From Nocardia cyriacigeorgica NBRC 100375 (GTDB lineage: Bacteria; Actinomycetota; Actinomycetes; Mycobacteriales; Mycobacteriaceae), in NCBI RefSeq assembly GCF_000308555.1, contig NZ_BAFY01000022.1, forward strand, positions 1 to 32,968: 32,968 nt of DNA, in the 5' to 3' direction. The translations under genes were made by a program, and so were the position numbers. The notes beneath the pieces are model-generated. The model saw only the letters and a list, made by a program, of their open reading frames with translations. It was not told where the DNA came from and did no database searches. Shown here piece by piece: positions 9,926-19,514 of this stretch; within the stretch, counting starts at the first letter, position 1, and each line of letters opens with the position of its first letter.

Positions 9926-10504
9926 ATGGGAAACAAGGAGGACCTGCTCGCGGCCGCTCGGGCCTGCGTATACGAGCGCGGATTCGCCGCCACCACGGCG
10001 CGCGATATCGCCAACGCGGCGGGGGTGAGCCTGGCCGCGATCGGCTATCACTTCGGATCGAAGGAGCGGCTGCTGACCGAGGCGCTCACCGCGGAGTCGG
10101 GCCGCGAGATCGGCGACGCGCTCGATGAGCGGATCAAGGCCGCGAGCAAGGACGGCCGGTCACCGGCCGAGGCGTTCCCGCTGGTGTGGAACGACATCGC
10201 CGAGGTCTTCGCGCGCAATCGGCAGATGCTGGTGGCGAGTGTGGAGAACGTGATCCGCATTCACCGCACGCCGAGCGAAGCGGCGCATATGTCCGGGCTG
10301 CTCGCCGAGGCCGTCTCGGAACTGGCGGACCTGGTTGCGCAGTCGCATCCGGAATTGAGCGATGAACAGGCGCGGGCGATCGCGCGGCTGTACTTTGCGT
10401 TGCTGAACGGGCTGGCGCTGCAATGGATTACCGAGCCCGAGGGGGAGCTGCCGAGCGGGGATGAGCTGGCGGTGGCGATCGCGGCGCTGGCCTCGCGGAG
10501 TTGA
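9926..10504 (+). CDS. TetR-family regulator, likely of the divergent monooxygenase
   Basis: A 192-aa TetR-type repressor. The helix-turn-helix lies at about residues 20-50 with GFAATTARDIANAAGVSLAA followed by IGYHFGSKERLL, the family hallmark. The C-terminal ligand domain is helical and family-sized. Possible starts are a GTG at 9920 and the ATG at 9926 (MGNKEDLL); I prefer the ATG. No Shine-Dalgarno sequence is seen before either, so the mRNA may be nearly leaderless. It is divergent from the FAD monooxygenase, and the palindrome between them suggests repression of both genes, relieved by an unknown ligand. The 57 nt after the stop hold nothing clear. Confidence 0.9.
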   Translation: MGNKEDLLAAARACVYERGFAATTARDIANAAGVSLAAIGYHFGSKERLLTEALTAESGREIGDALDERIKAASKDGRSPAEAFPLVWNDIAEVFARNRQMLVASVENVIRIHRTPSEAAHMSGLLAEAVSELADLVAQSHPELSDEQARAIARLYFALLNGLALQWITEPEGELPSGDELAVAIAALASRS

Positions 10505-10561
10505 CCAGCGGCACCGGTGTGCTGATCCGGAGTCGGCGTCGCTACCGCGCGCCCGAACCAC

Positions 10562-12292
10562 TCAGTTCAGCTGCTCGAGGTACTTCTTCCACCCGCCGAA
10601 CTCGGTGATGTCGGTGGCCGCGACTGCCGCATCGTAGGTGCACGCGAAACCGACGACCGTGCGGCCGTCTTCGAGCTCGATATTCGCCAGCGCCATCGGA
10701 GCGGGGAGCGCGGAGAGGAAGGATCCGAGGCCGGCGGCCGAGACCCCGAACAGCTCCCCGACGATCGGTGCGCCCTGGCCGGGACCGTGCCGCACCAGGC
10801 CCGGCTTGGGTGGCGTGGTGTCGAGGGCGGTGAGGCGGTAGGCGTCGGTGGTGCGGATTTCGCCGGCGAACCGGGCGCCGATCTGTTCCAGCTGCCAGTG
10901 CAGCGGCTGCCCGCGCAGATGCGCACCGAAGACGGCGAGTTCGGCGTCATGGTCGAACAGCGCGGGCGTCGAGTCGGTACCGATCAGGCGCGCCGCGATA
11001 TCGATGGCGACCTGGTCGGCGAAGGCGGGCACGACCACCATCACGCCGAAGGGGGAACCGTCTTCGGTGGGCGCGCCCGGCACCGCTACCGCCGCCATGT
11101 CGAGCAGGTTGCAGAAGTTGGTGAAGGTGCCCATCCTTCGGTTGATGGTGACGGGGTCGGCCTGCACGGCGGCAATGGCCGGGTGTTCGGTGGTGGTCGG
11201 CAGCAGCAGCCCGTCGTAACCGTCGAGCAGGGCTTTCGCGGCCGCACGGGCGGTCGCCAGGGTGTTCAGATCGGCGGCGAAGCCGGGGCCCGTGGTGTGC
11301 TCGGCGGCGCGGATGATGGCGGTGACCGTTGGGTTGAGGGTCTCCGGCGGGGCGGTGGCCAGGAACTCGCCGACCGCGGCATAACGCTCGGCGACGATCG
11401 CGCCGTCGTAGAGCAGCAGGGCCGCGTCGAGCAGGACCGAGATGGGGATTTCGGTGACCGAAATTCCGCAATCGACCAGTCCGGCAATCGTTGTAGTGAA
11501 CGCCTCGCGGTACGGCGCGCTCAAAGCGGTCAGATCGGCGGCACACGGGATGGCGAGCCTCGGCTGCCGGGGCGCGCTCAGCAGTACGTCGGCGGGCCGT
11601 GTCCGGCTGCGCGGATCGCGCGGCTCCGGGCCCGCCATGATCGCGGCAGCGGACACAGCCCGTTCGAGGTCGGCGGCGAAGACGGTGACGGCGTCGAAAT
11701 CCGCGCAGGCCGGCACCACGCCGTGCGCCGGAACCACACCGAGGGTCGCCTTGATCCCGACGATGCCCTGCAAGGCCGCGGGGACCCGGCCGGACCCGGC
11801 GGTGTCGGTGCCGATGCCGATATCGGCGATGCCGAGCGCGACCGCAACGGCCGAACCCGAACTGGACCCACCCGAAACCAATTCGGGAGCAAAGGCATTG
11901 CGCACCGGGCCGTACGGACTGCGAGTACCGACCAGACCGGTGGCGAACTGATCGAGGTTCGTCTTGCCGAGCACGATCGCACCGGCCGCGATCAGCCGTT
12001 CGACCGCGGACGCGGTCACCTCCGGGGTGTAGGCGAAGGCCGGGCAGGCCGCGGTGGTCGGCAATCCGGCGACGTCGACGTTGTCCTTGACCGCGACCAG
12101 CAGTCCGGCCAGCGGCAGCCGCTCACCGTCGGACAGACGCTGTTCGATGGCGGCGGCGTCGGCGGTGACCTCGGCTTCCGGACGCAGGGTGATCCACACC
12201 TCCGGCCGGTCGACCTCCGCGATCCGGCGATAGGCGGCGGCGACGCGCGCGGTGGGCGAACCGGGTAGGGCGTTGCCGGGGAGGCCGGTCAT
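10562..12292 (-). CDS. atzF: Allophanate hydrolase
   Basis: Second enzyme of the urea amidolyase route: allophanate (urea-1-carboxylate) to ammonia and carbon dioxide. The 576-aa protein begins with an amidase-signature domain carrying the Ser-cisSer-Lys triad: Lys69 in LLVAVKDNVD, Ser143 in GGSSSGS and the nucleophile Ser167 in GTDTAGSGRVPAAL. A C-terminal domain of about 120 residues (around 455-576) ending FGGWKKYLEQLN matches the extra domain of AtzF-type enzymes and separates it from ordinary amidases. Its ATG at 12292 directly abuts the urea carboxylase stop codon (TAG at 12293-12295), so the two are translationally coupled. Confidence 0.93.
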   Translation of the reverse strand: MTGLPGNALPGSPTARVAAAYRRIAEVDRPEVWITLRPEAEVTADAAAIEQRLSDGERLPLAGLLVAVKDNVDVAGLPTTAACPAFAYTPEVTASAVERLIAAGAIVLGKTNLDQFATGLVGTRSPYGPVRNAFAPELVSGGSSSGSAVAVALGIADIGIGTDTAGSGRVPAALQGIVGIKATLGVVPAHGVVPACADFDAVTVFAADLERAVSAAAIMAGPEPRDPRSRTRPADVLLSAPRQPRLAIPCAADLTALSAPYREAFTTTIAGLVDCGISVTEIPISVLLDAALLLYDGAIVAERYAAVGEFLATAPPETLNPTVTAIIRAAEHTTGPGFAADLNTLATARAAAKALLDGYDGLLLPTTTEHPAIAAVQADPVTINRRMGTFTNFCNLLDMAAVAVPGAPTEDGSPFGVMVVVPAFADQVAIDIAARLIGTDSTPALFDHDAELAVFGAHLRGQPLHWQLEQIGARFAGEIRTTDAYRLTALDTTPPKPGLVRHGPGQGAPIVGELFGVSAAGLGSFLSALPAPMALANIELEDGRTVVGFACTYDAAVAATDITEFGGWKKYLEQLN

Positions 12293-15200
12293 CTAGTCGA
12301 CTCCGATCACTGCGAGAGGGGTTCCTGGTTCCACTTTGGCACCCGGGGTGGCGAGTACCTTCAGTACCGTGCCCGATTGGGGGCATTGCACCGGCAATTC
12401 GAGTTTCATCGCTTCCAGTACGGCGACCGTCGACCCGGCGGTGAGGCGCTGTCCCGCCTCGACTTCCACCCGCCAGACGTTGCCGATCATCGGCGCGGTC
12501 ACCACCGTGGCCTCGGCGGGCATGCCGTCGAGCGGATCGTCGACGGTCTCGCTGACGATCTCGGCGCTGCCGCGATCGAATTCACCCGCGGCCTGCCACG
12601 CCTGTTTTTCCGCCTCGAACGCGGCCGCCTGCCTGGTCTCGAATTCCGCGATCGAATCGGCCTCATCGCGCAGCAGGCGCAGATGGTCGGCCAGGGCGAA
12701 GGTGCCTTCGCTGACCTCGGCGTCGAACCGTCCGGCGGTGGCGGCGGCGCGGTAGTCGAGCAGCTGTTCGGCGCTGACCGGTTCCCAGACGATGCGGTCG
12801 AAGAACCGGAACAGCCAGGGAGTTCCGGATTCGAACGGCGCGCGCTGGCGGTAACTCGACCAGATCGGCACCGTCCGGCCGATGAGCTGATAGCCGCCGG
12901 GGGAGGCCATGCCGTAGACGCACAGGTACTTGCCGCCGATACCGACGGCGTCGGAGGGGGTCCAGGTGCGCGCCGGGTTGTACTTGGTGGTCACCAGCCG
13001 GTGCCGCGGGTCGAGCGGAACCGCCAGCGGTGCACCGAGATACACATCGCCGAGGCCGAGCACGAGATACTCGGCGGCGAAGACGGTGGCGCGGACGTCG
13101 TCGACGCTGTCGAGACCGTTGATACGGCGGATGAACTCGGTATTGGACGGCAGCCAGGGCGCACTGTCGCGCACACCGTTGCGATAACGGTCGATGGCTT
13201 CGGCGATCGACGGGTCGTCGAACGACAGCGGCAAGCGGATGGTTCGGCTCGGCACCACCAGGTCCTGGGTGGCGGGGAGTTCGGTCTCCAGCTCGGCAAG
13301 CACCCCGAGCAGTCGATGCTGGGCAAGGACGTCGGGATCGAAGTGGATGTGCAGCGAGCGCACACCGGGCGTCACGTCGATGATGCCGGGGAGCCCGGCA
13401 CCGGCGAGCGCGGTGGACAGTGCGTGCACCCGCATCCGCAGGCCGAGATCGAGCACCATCTCGCCGTATTCGACCAGCACATTGTCGTCGCCACCGCGCA
13501 GGTAGCGGACCCGCGGACGGTCGGCGGTGCCGTCGACGCCGCCGAGGATGCCGCGATCACTCAGCCCGGCAAGCGGTTTCGGCACGGCGGTGCGGGCGCG
13601 CGCGGGGTTCGACGCGCGCAGCTCGCCCGCCGTGGCGTCGTCCACCGGGACGAATCGGACGGTATCGCCCGGCCGCAGCTGGCCCAATTTCCAGCGGTGC
13701 GCCGACACCACCGTCAGCGGGCAGGCGAAACCGCCGAGACTCGGGCCGTCGGGGCCGAGCAGGATCGGGGTATCGCCGGAGACATTGAGCGCGCCGACGC
13801 TGTACGGGTTGTCGTGCAGATTCGACGGGTGCAGGCCGGCCTCCCCGCCGTCGGTGCGCGACCAGGTGGGTTTGGGGCCTTCCAGCCGGATGCCGGTGCG
13901 ATTGGCGTGGCTGCCGACGCGCCACTCGTGGGTGTAGAACTGCGCCATGTCGGCGTCGGTGAAGTAGGCGGGGGCGGTCTGCGGGCCTTCGCCGACGGCC
14001 AGCTCCCAGAGATGGCCGAAATCCGGGCGCCGCCCGGGCGGGATCGGGCGCGGTTCGGCCTCGGCCGCGTCGGCCAGGTGCAGTACATCGCCGTTGACCA
14101 GTGCCTTACCCGTGACGCCGCCGAAACCGCCGAGGGTGAAGGTGGCGGCGCTGCCGTGGTAGAGCGGCGCGTCGAAGCCGCCGCGCACGGCGATATAGGT
14201 GCGCAGGCCGCTGTCGGCGGGGGCGCCGACATCGAGCACGCTGCCCGCGGCCACGGTGATCGGCTCCCACATCGGCACGGGTTCGCCGTCCACCGCGACC
14301 GGCGCGTCGGCACCGCTCACACACACCACGGCGGTATCCGAGAAGCGCAGCCGCGGGCCGTGCAGCGTGCACTCCAAGGCGGGGGTGCCGGCCGGGTTGC
14401 CGACGGCGGTATTGGCGAGAGTGAACGAGAGGTCGTCCATCGGGCCCGACGGTGGAATACCCACCTCCCACAGGCCGATCCGGCCGGGATGATCCTGGAT
14501 CGTGGTCATGGTGCCGGGGCGTTCGACGTCGATCCGGGCGGCGGTGGCCGGGATGTCGGCGAGGGTGGCGGTGACGTGGGCGGCCCGGCGCACGGTCGGG
14601 TCGGTCGTCGCGGCGAGCAGTTGCGGCAAGTTGGTCTGTACGCCGTGGATGCGGGTGTGGGTGAGCGCGTCGGTCAGCGCGCTGAACGCTTCGTCGCGAT
14701 CGGCGCCCTGGGTGATCACCTTCGCCAGCAGCGGGTCGTAGTAGGGGCTGACCTCGGTGCCGGTGCCGATCCAGGTGTCGACCCTGGCCTGTTCGGGGAA
14801 CGTGGCCTCGGTGATCAGGCCCGCACTGGGACGGTAGTCCTGGCCCGGGTCCTCGGCATAGACCCGGGCCTCCACGGCCCAGCCATCGATCGGCGGGCCG
14901 GACTCGGGCAGCTCGTCCAGCATCGCGGTATCACCGCCCGCCAACCGCAACATCCACTCCACCAGGTCGACCCCGGTCACCGCCTCGGTGACCGGATGCT
15001 CCACCTGCAGGCGGGTATTCATCTCGAGGAACGAGGCCGTGTCGCGGTCGGCGTCATAGACGAATTCCACCGTCCCCGCCGAGCGGTAGCCGACCGAACG
15101 GGCCAGCTCGCGCGAGGTCGACAGCAGCCGCTGCGACAACTCGGCGGTGAGGCCCGGTGCCGGCGCCTCTTCGATCACCTTCTGATTGCGCCGTTGCAGC

Positions 15201-15895
15201 GAACAGTCACGGGTGCCGAGGCTGACCACCCGGCCGTGACCGTCACCGAACACCTGCACCTCGACATGGCGGGCCCGCGCCACGAACCGTTCCAGGAACA
15301 CGCCCGAAGTGGCGAAATTCGTCGCGGCCAGCCGCTGCACCCGCTGGTAGGCGGCACGAAGCTGGTCGGCGTCATGGCAGGCCTGCATGCCGATGCCGCC
15401 GCCACCGCCCACGGCCTTGAGCATGACCGGGAAGCCGATCCGTTCCGCCTCGGCAACGGCGTGATCGGCAGATTCGAGCAGGCCGGTGCCGTCGACCAGC
15501 GGCACGCCGACCGCGCGGGCGGTTTCACGGGCGGTGTGCTTGTCGCCGAAGATCCGCAGCTGTTGCGGGGTCGGGCCGACGAACGCGATACCGGCCTTCG
15601 CCACCTCGGTCGCGAATTCGGAGTTCTCGGAGAGGAACCCGTATCCGGGATGGATGGCACCGGCGCCGGTGGCCAGCGCTGCCTCGATCACCCGATCGGT
15701 GCGCAAGTAGGATTCGGCAGCCGCGCTCGGCCCGAGATGTGCTGCCGCGTCCGCCATTTCGACGTGTGCTGCGCCGGCGTCGGCATCGGAATAGACCGCG
15801 ACCGTCTTCAGGCCGAGGATGCGGGCAGTGCGCATGATGCGGCAGGCGATCTCGCCTCGATTGGCGACGAGGACGGTATCGAAATCCAGGCTCAC
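12293..15895 (-). CDS. uca: Urea carboxylase (biotin-dependent)
   Basis: Large 1200-aa biotin enzyme that carboxylates urea to allophanate with ATP and bicarbonate. In order: a biotin carboxylase domain (VLVANRGEIACRI near residue 6, glycine loop VGGGGGIGMQ, EMNTRLQVEHPVTEAV); an AHS2/KipA-like domain (IQDHPGRIGLWEVGIPPSGP); an AHS1/KipI-like domain (VLVEYGEMVLDLGL, HIHFDP); a region specific to urea carboxylase; and a C-terminal biotinyl domain with Lys1164 in LEAMKLELPVQ. The open frame continues upstream to 16120, but homology starts at the GTG at 15895, which has AGGAG 6 nt before it. It is the middle gene of gntR-uca-atzF. Some relatives prefer guanidine; no carboxyguanidine deiminase genes or guanidine riboswitch are seen here, so urea is the likelier substrate. 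Confidence 0.94.
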   Translation of the reverse strand: MSLDFDTVLVANRGEIACRIMRTARILGLKTVAVYSDADAGAAHVEMADAAAHLGPSAAAESYLRTDRVIEAALATGAGAIHPGYGFLSENSEFATEVAKAGIAFVGPTPQQLRIFGDKHTARETARAVGVPLVDGTGLLESADHAVAEAERIGFPVMLKAVGGGGGIGMQACHDADQLRAAYQRVQRLAATNFATSGVFLERFVARARHVEVQVFGDGHGRVVSLGTRDCSLQRRNQKVIEEAPAPGLTAELSQRLLSTSRELARSVGYRSAGTVEFVYDADRDTASFLEMNTRLQVEHPVTEAVTGVDLVEWMLRLAGGDTAMLDELPESGPPIDGWAVEARVYAEDPGQDYRPSAGLITEATFPEQARVDTWIGTGTEVSPYYDPLLAKVITQGADRDEAFSALTDALTHTRIHGVQTNLPQLLAATTDPTVRRAAHVTATLADIPATAARIDVERPGTMTTIQDHPGRIGLWEVGIPPSGPMDDLSFTLANTAVGNPAGTPALECTLHGPRLRFSDTAVVCVSGADAPVAVDGEPVPMWEPITVAAGSVLDVGAPADSGLRTYIAVRGGFDAPLYHGSAATFTLGGFGGVTGKALVNGDVLHLADAAEAEPRPIPPGRRPDFGHLWELAVGEGPQTAPAYFTDADMAQFYTHEWRVGSHANRTGIRLEGPKPTWSRTDGGEAGLHPSNLHDNPYSVGALNVSGDTPILLGPDGPSLGGFACPLTVVSAHRWKLGQLRPGDTVRFVPVDDATAGELRASNPARARTAVPKPLAGLSDRGILGGVDGTADRPRVRYLRGGDDNVLVEYGEMVLDLGLRMRVHALSTALAGAGLPGIIDVTPGVRSLHIHFDPDVLAQHRLLGVLAELETELPATQDLVVPSRTIRLPLSFDDPSIAEAIDRYRNGVRDSAPWLPSNTEFIRRINGLDSVDDVRATVFAAEYLVLGLGDVYLGAPLAVPLDPRHRLVTTKYNPARTWTPSDAVGIGGKYLCVYGMASPGGYQLIGRTVPIWSSYRQRAPFESGTPWLFRFFDRIVWEPVSAEQLLDYRAAATAGRFDAEVSEGTFALADHLRLLRDEADSIAEFETRQAAAFEAEKQAWQAAGEFDRGSAEIVSETVDDPLDGMPAEATVVTAPMIGNVWRVEVEAGQRLTAGSTVAVLEAMKLELPVQCPQSGTVLKVLATPGAKVEPGTPLAVIGVD

Positions 15896-15920
15896 GTCGG
15901 GCTCCTGTGTTCGGTTGGGG

Positions 15921-16628
15921 CTAGTCGGTGGCCAAGGACATGGCCGCGATCGCGCGGGTGACGCGGTCGAGTACGACGTCCAGCGATTCGCCGATATGGG
16001 TGTGCAGCAACCGGTAGGCCAGCGAAAGATCCTCGGCGAGAACGGCATCGAGGATGGCCAGATGCTCGGAGATGGTGGTCTCGATGCGGTTGTTGACCAT
16101 GAAGTCGTACATCCGGACATGGCGGATGCGAGAGTTCACCGAGCGCAGCGCCCGCACCATCTCGGCATTGCCGGAGGCGGTCAGCAGGGTGACGTGGAAT
16201 TCCTCGTCGCGGACCACGAAACCCGGCTCCTGTTCGGGTGGGTCGCCCTGCAGGTCCAGCCAGGACTTGCGTTCGGCGGTCAGCAGCGCCTTGTCGTGCA
16301 CAACCTCCGGGTTCTGCATCGCGCGCTGTAAACCGCCGAGTTCCAGGGTGATTCGCAACTCGTACAGGTCGCGCACCAGCGGAATGCTCGGGCGCACGGG
16401 CGAGAACCCGTACTCCTCACGTTGCAGCAAGCCGTCCGAACAGAGCACGGTGAGCGCCTCGCGGACCGGTGTGCGCGAGATGCCGAAGCGCGCGGAGACC
16501 TTCGGTTCGGTGAGGCGTTCGCCGAACTTGATGTCGCCGTTCATCAGTTCCGCGCGCAGCGTTTCGTACACCACGTCTCGCAACGGTTTTCCCGAGGTAT
16601 CGGCCGGTGTGGCCACCCGTGTCGACAT
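15921..16628 (-). CDS. GntR-family regulator (FadR/FCD type)
   Basis: A 235-aa regulator. The N-terminal winged helix (about residues 15-75) includes VSARFGISRTPVREALTVL, typical of GntR proteins. The C-terminal part is helical and has the size of the FCD ligand domain (for example HVTLLTASGNAEMVRALRS). It is first in the minus-strand cluster; the urea carboxylase start lies 25 nt beyond its stop, so it probably controls urea use and its own synthesis. The ATG at 16628 overlaps a TGTATACG element at about 16630-16638 that could be an operator or -10 region. The 171 nt to the divergent P450 gene hold the promoters of both. Confidence 0.9.
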   Translation of the reverse strand: MSTRVATPADTSGKPLRDVVYETLRAELMNGDIKFGERLTEPKVSARFGISRTPVREALTVLCSDGLLQREEYGFSPVRPSIPLVRDLYELRITLELGGLQRAMQNPEVVHDKALLTAERKSWLDLQGDPPEQEPGFVVRDEEFHVTLLTASGNAEMVRALRSVNSRIRHVRMYDFMVNNRIETTISEHLAILDAVLAEDLSLAYRLLHTHIGESLDVVLDRVTRAIAAMSLATD

Positions 16629-16799
16629 GCCTGTATACGCTATGGACCTCGCGTTTCCGTGGAATCACCGTGCGTAACCGGTAGGTAAGCGTGTGCTCAC
16701 GGCGCCGAATGCGCCGCTGCGCGTTCCCGAATTTCCCCAGGTCGGTCGCAGTCGCGATCGCATGTAGACAAATCGCTGATTCTGTCTTACCGTCGGAAC

Positions 16800-18023
16800 A
16801 TGTTGGCAAATGAGTCTCGTGTCGATCCGTTGTTCGAACTGCGCTCCGGCCCGACCTGGCGAGAGCCATGGGCGATGTATGCCGCGCTGCGCGAGCACGA
16901 TCCGGTGCACCGGGTGGTGCCCGCCGAGCAACCCGACCACGACTACTGGGTGCTGACCCGGCACGAGCACGTCTACGCCGCAGCCCGCGACACCGACACC
17001 TTCTCCTCCCGCGACGGGCTCACCGTCGAATACGGCGAGCTCGAGCAGATCGGGTTGACCGCGAACCCGCCGATGGTCATGCAGGATCCCCCGCAGCACA
17101 CCGAATTCCGCAAGCTCGTCGCGCGCGGATTCACCCCGCGCCAGGTCGCCGACGTCGAGCCGGTGGTGCGCGGCTTCGTCCGCGAACGGCTGGACCGGCT
17201 GGCCGAGCAGGGCGGCGGCGATATCGTCAAAGATCTGTTCAAACCGCTGCCGAGCATGGTGGTTGCCTACTACCTCGGGGTGCCCGAGCAGGATCGGGAC
17301 CGGTTCGACGGCTGGACCGACGCCGTGGTCGCGGCGAGCACCGAACGCACCGCGGCCGCCCAGCAGGCCTCGATGGAGATGCTCGGCTACTTCGCCGAAC
17401 TGATCAAACGCAGGCGCACCGATCCCGGCGACGACACCGTCTCGCTGCTGGTGCAGGCCGGGATGGCCGCCGACGACGCCGATGTCGACGGTCTGGTGCA
17501 GATCCTGGCCTACACCTGGACCATGGTCGCCGGTGGCAACGACACCACCACCGGACTGCTCGGCGGCGCTGTGCAGCTGCTGCAGCAGCATCCCGAGCAG
17601 CGCGCGGCACTCGCCGAGGACCCCGACCGCATCAAGCTCGCCGTCGAGGAGTTCGCACGGCTGACCTCGCCCGTGCAGGGGCTGGCGCGCACGGCCACCC
17701 GAGATGTGGAGCTGGCCGGGGTCACGATTCCGGCCGGTCGCAAAGTGCTGCTGGTGTACGGGTCCGCGAACCGGGACGAGCAGGCCTTCGGTGCCGACGC
17801 CGCTGAACTCGACATCGACCGGAATCCCCAGCGCATCATGACCTTCGGGCACGGGCCGCACCACTGTCTCGGCGCGGCGGCCGCCCGTATGCAGGCGAGG
17901 GTGGCGTTGGAGGAGCTGTTGGCGCGGTTCCCGGATTATCGCGTCGACATCGATGCGGTGGAGTATGCGTCCGGGCCGTATGTGCGTAGGCCAACCACCG
18001 TGCCGTTCCGGTGCGCGGGCTGA
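16800..18023 (+). CDS. Cytochrome P450
   Basis: Soluble bacterial P450 of 407 aa, a heme-thiolate monooxygenase needing separate ferredoxin and reductase partners, neither of which is encoded nearby. The heme ligand Cys356 lies in FGHGPHHCLGAAAARMQAR. The I-helix oxygen-activation motif is AGGNDTTTG, with the usual acid-threonine pair, and the K-helix ExxR is present as EFAR in VEEFARLTSP. The CYP family cannot be assigned by eye. No clear Shine-Dalgarno sequence precedes the ATG at 16800. A TetR gene follows after 12 nt and probably regulates it, so a xenobiotic or small lipophilic substrate is plausible, but this is inference. Confidence 0.93.
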   Translation: MLANESRVDPLFELRSGPTWREPWAMYAALREHDPVHRVVPAEQPDHDYWVLTRHEHVYAAARDTDTFSSRDGLTVEYGELEQIGLTANPPMVMQDPPQHTEFRKLVARGFTPRQVADVEPVVRGFVRERLDRLAEQGGGDIVKDLFKPLPSMVVAYYLGVPEQDRDRFDGWTDAVVAASTERTAAAQQASMEMLGYFAELIKRRRTDPGDDTVSLLVQAGMAADDADVDGLVQILAYTWTMVAGGNDTTTGLLGGAVQLLQQHPEQRAALAEDPDRIKLAVEEFARLTSPVQGLARTATRDVELAGVTIPAGRKVLLVYGSANRDEQAFGADAAELDIDRNPQRIMTFGHGPHHCLGAAAARMQARVALEELLARFPDYRVDIDAVEYASGPYVRRPTTVPFRCAG

Positions 18024-18035
18024 GAAGATCAGCCG

Positions 18036-18623
18036 ATGAGTGCTGACTGGTTGGCGGGTGGCCGGGCCGAACTGGCGGCCGAGCGGATCCTCGACGCGGT
18101 ACGTGCCCTGTCGATGGACAAGGGCGTCACCGGGGTCGGTATGGCCGAGGTCGCGGAGGCGGCCGGTTGTTCGCGGGCGACGCTGTACCGCTATTTCGAC
18201 AACCGGCAATCGCTCTACGTCGCGTTCGCGGCCCGTGAGGCACGGCTGCTGGTGGAGCGGGTGTGGCGGGCCCACCGATTCGACGGGCCCGATCTCGAGG
18301 GACAGCTGCTCGATGTGCTCACCGCCCTGCTGGCCGAGGTCCGCAAGACGCCGCATCTGGCGGTGTGGTTCGAGCCGGAGAACGCGGGCATCGTCGCGCA
18401 GCTGTCGGAGTCGCCGGGCGTCATCGACACCCTCACCGCCGCCTTCGTGCACAACTTCCGCGCCGATCTCACCCCCGAGGCGGCGGTGCGGCTCGGCACC
18501 TGGACCGTCCGCACCATGGTGTCGCTGCTGACGCTGCCCGGCGCCGGCGAGGACGAAGAACGCGCCCTGCTCCGCAATTTCCTGCTGCCGTTCCTACTCG
18601 ACGACCGCCTCGAGATCACCTGA
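18036..18623 (+). CDS. TetR-family regulator co-transcribed with the P450
   Basis: A 195-aa TetR-type protein. The helix-turn-helix at about residues 27-60 reads VGMAEVAEAAGCSRATLYRY followed by FDNRQSLYVAF. The C-terminal domain is helical and family-sized. The ATG at 18036 is 12 nt after the P450 stop, so both sit on one transcript; autoregulation of the pair from the region before 16800 is likely. It is unrelated in detail to the TetR gene at 9926. The 92 nt that follow show no clear terminator. Confidence 0.9.
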   Translation: MSADWLAGGRAELAAERILDAVRALSMDKGVTGVGMAEVAEAAGCSRATLYRYFDNRQSLYVAFAAREARLLVERVWRAHRFDGPDLEGQLLDVLTALLAEVRKTPHLAVWFEPENAGIVAQLSESPGVIDTLTAAFVHNFRADLTPEAAVRLGTWTVRTMVSLLTLPGAGEDEERALLRNFLLPFLLDDRLEIT

Positions 18624-18715
18624 ACAGTGCGAACCGGCCCGGAAAGAACGAAACTCTGCCCACCATTGCTACGACCAGATTCAAATGTGTGGGATTACCG
18701 CTGGAGGACACAGGC

Positions 18716-19456
18716 GTGGTCACTGGGAAAGTCCGTCTGATGGGAAAGGTCGTCGATGAACTGACCGAGGCGTTGGCAGCGCACGGCTTCACTCCCTCCG
18801 GGCCGCTGGACGACCTGGGTGCCGCCGGGCCCGATGTCGAGAAGCCGTCATGGATCAGAGCGTGGTTCGTCGGACCCGATAGTGGGGTACCTCGCATGAC
18901 CGCCGCGATCAAGGCCCACATCCAGGGAAACGGCCACGCGGGCGTCGGCATCGCGGCGAGCGCATGGCTCGTGTCGGCTGCTGTCGAGGACGTACTGCGC
19001 GATATGCCCGGGGAAGCCCTGGCCAAGGGCGGCTGGGGACAGAACTACCTGGAGTCAGTGGATTTCGGGTACTTCGAAAACCCTGACGATCCCGGCGAGA
19101 TCTCCGTGGGAGGTGAAGCCGGAATCGACGGTGCTGTGCGCGAATTCCTCCGGCTTCTCCAGGGTCCGGCGGCCGAGTGGTTCTCGCGATTCAACAGCCC
19201 CGAACGGCTGTTGGCGGCGGCACGCACACCGGCCACGCAGGATGACTGGGACGGCGAGAATCCGGACCCGGTGTTGCTTCGGGCTGCCGTCGTTTTGTCC
19301 GTGGTCAACGGTGAGGTCGAGGGTGCGGCAGCGCTGATGAATTGGTATCTGCGCCGGGATGCGTTCCATAAGTGGGATTCCGCCGACCGTGCGCAGGCTT
19401 TCGACGTAGCGATGATCGAACGTTTTCCCCGGTACGCCGGCGCGCGGGGGTGCTGA
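18716..19456 (+). CDS. Protein of unknown function beside tRNA-Pro
   Basis: A 246-aa soluble protein that I do not recognise. I chose the GTG at 18716 because GGAGG (18703-18707) stands 8 nt upstream; an ATG at 18740 (MGKVVDEL) is the alternative. No signal peptide or long hydrophobic segment. Visible parts are a short N-terminal helix (MGKVVDELTEALAAHGF), a Gly/Ala-rich segment (GNGHAGVGIAASAWLVSAAV), an acidic central part (YFENPDDPGEISVGGEAGID), and a C-terminal helical region with DAFHKWDSADRAQAFDVAMI. Third codon positions look less GC-biased than in its neighbours. It stands alone between a TetR gene and a tRNA, a common place for acquired genes. Immunity-type or other accessory functions are possible but not shown. 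Confidence 0.7.
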   Translation: MVTGKVRLMGKVVDELTEALAAHGFTPSGPLDDLGAAGPDVEKPSWIRAWFVGPDSGVPRMTAAIKAHIQGNGHAGVGIAASAWLVSAAVEDVLRDMPGEALAKGGWGQNYLESVDFGYFENPDDPGEISVGGEAGIDGAVREFLRLLQGPAAEWFSRFNSPERLLAAARTPATQDDWDGENPDPVLLRAAVVLSVVNGEVEGAAALMNWYLRRDAFHKWDSADRAQAFDVAMIERFPRYAGARGC

Positions 19457-19514
19457 CCCACAAACTGCTCCGGTGCGCCCTCCGTCTCCAGCGGCAGGTA
19501 ATCCCCTGACGTGG

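Noticed and set aside
12377..15961. 1194-codon open frame on the plus strand
   Set aside because: Exact shadow of the urea carboxylase gene; Gly/Arg/His-rich with no family signal. The minus strand has clear domains.
16629..16799. Guanidine-type riboswitch before the urea carboxylase operon
   Set aside because: I found none of the conserved motifs or the expected stems in the leader; a GntR gene offers a simpler control.
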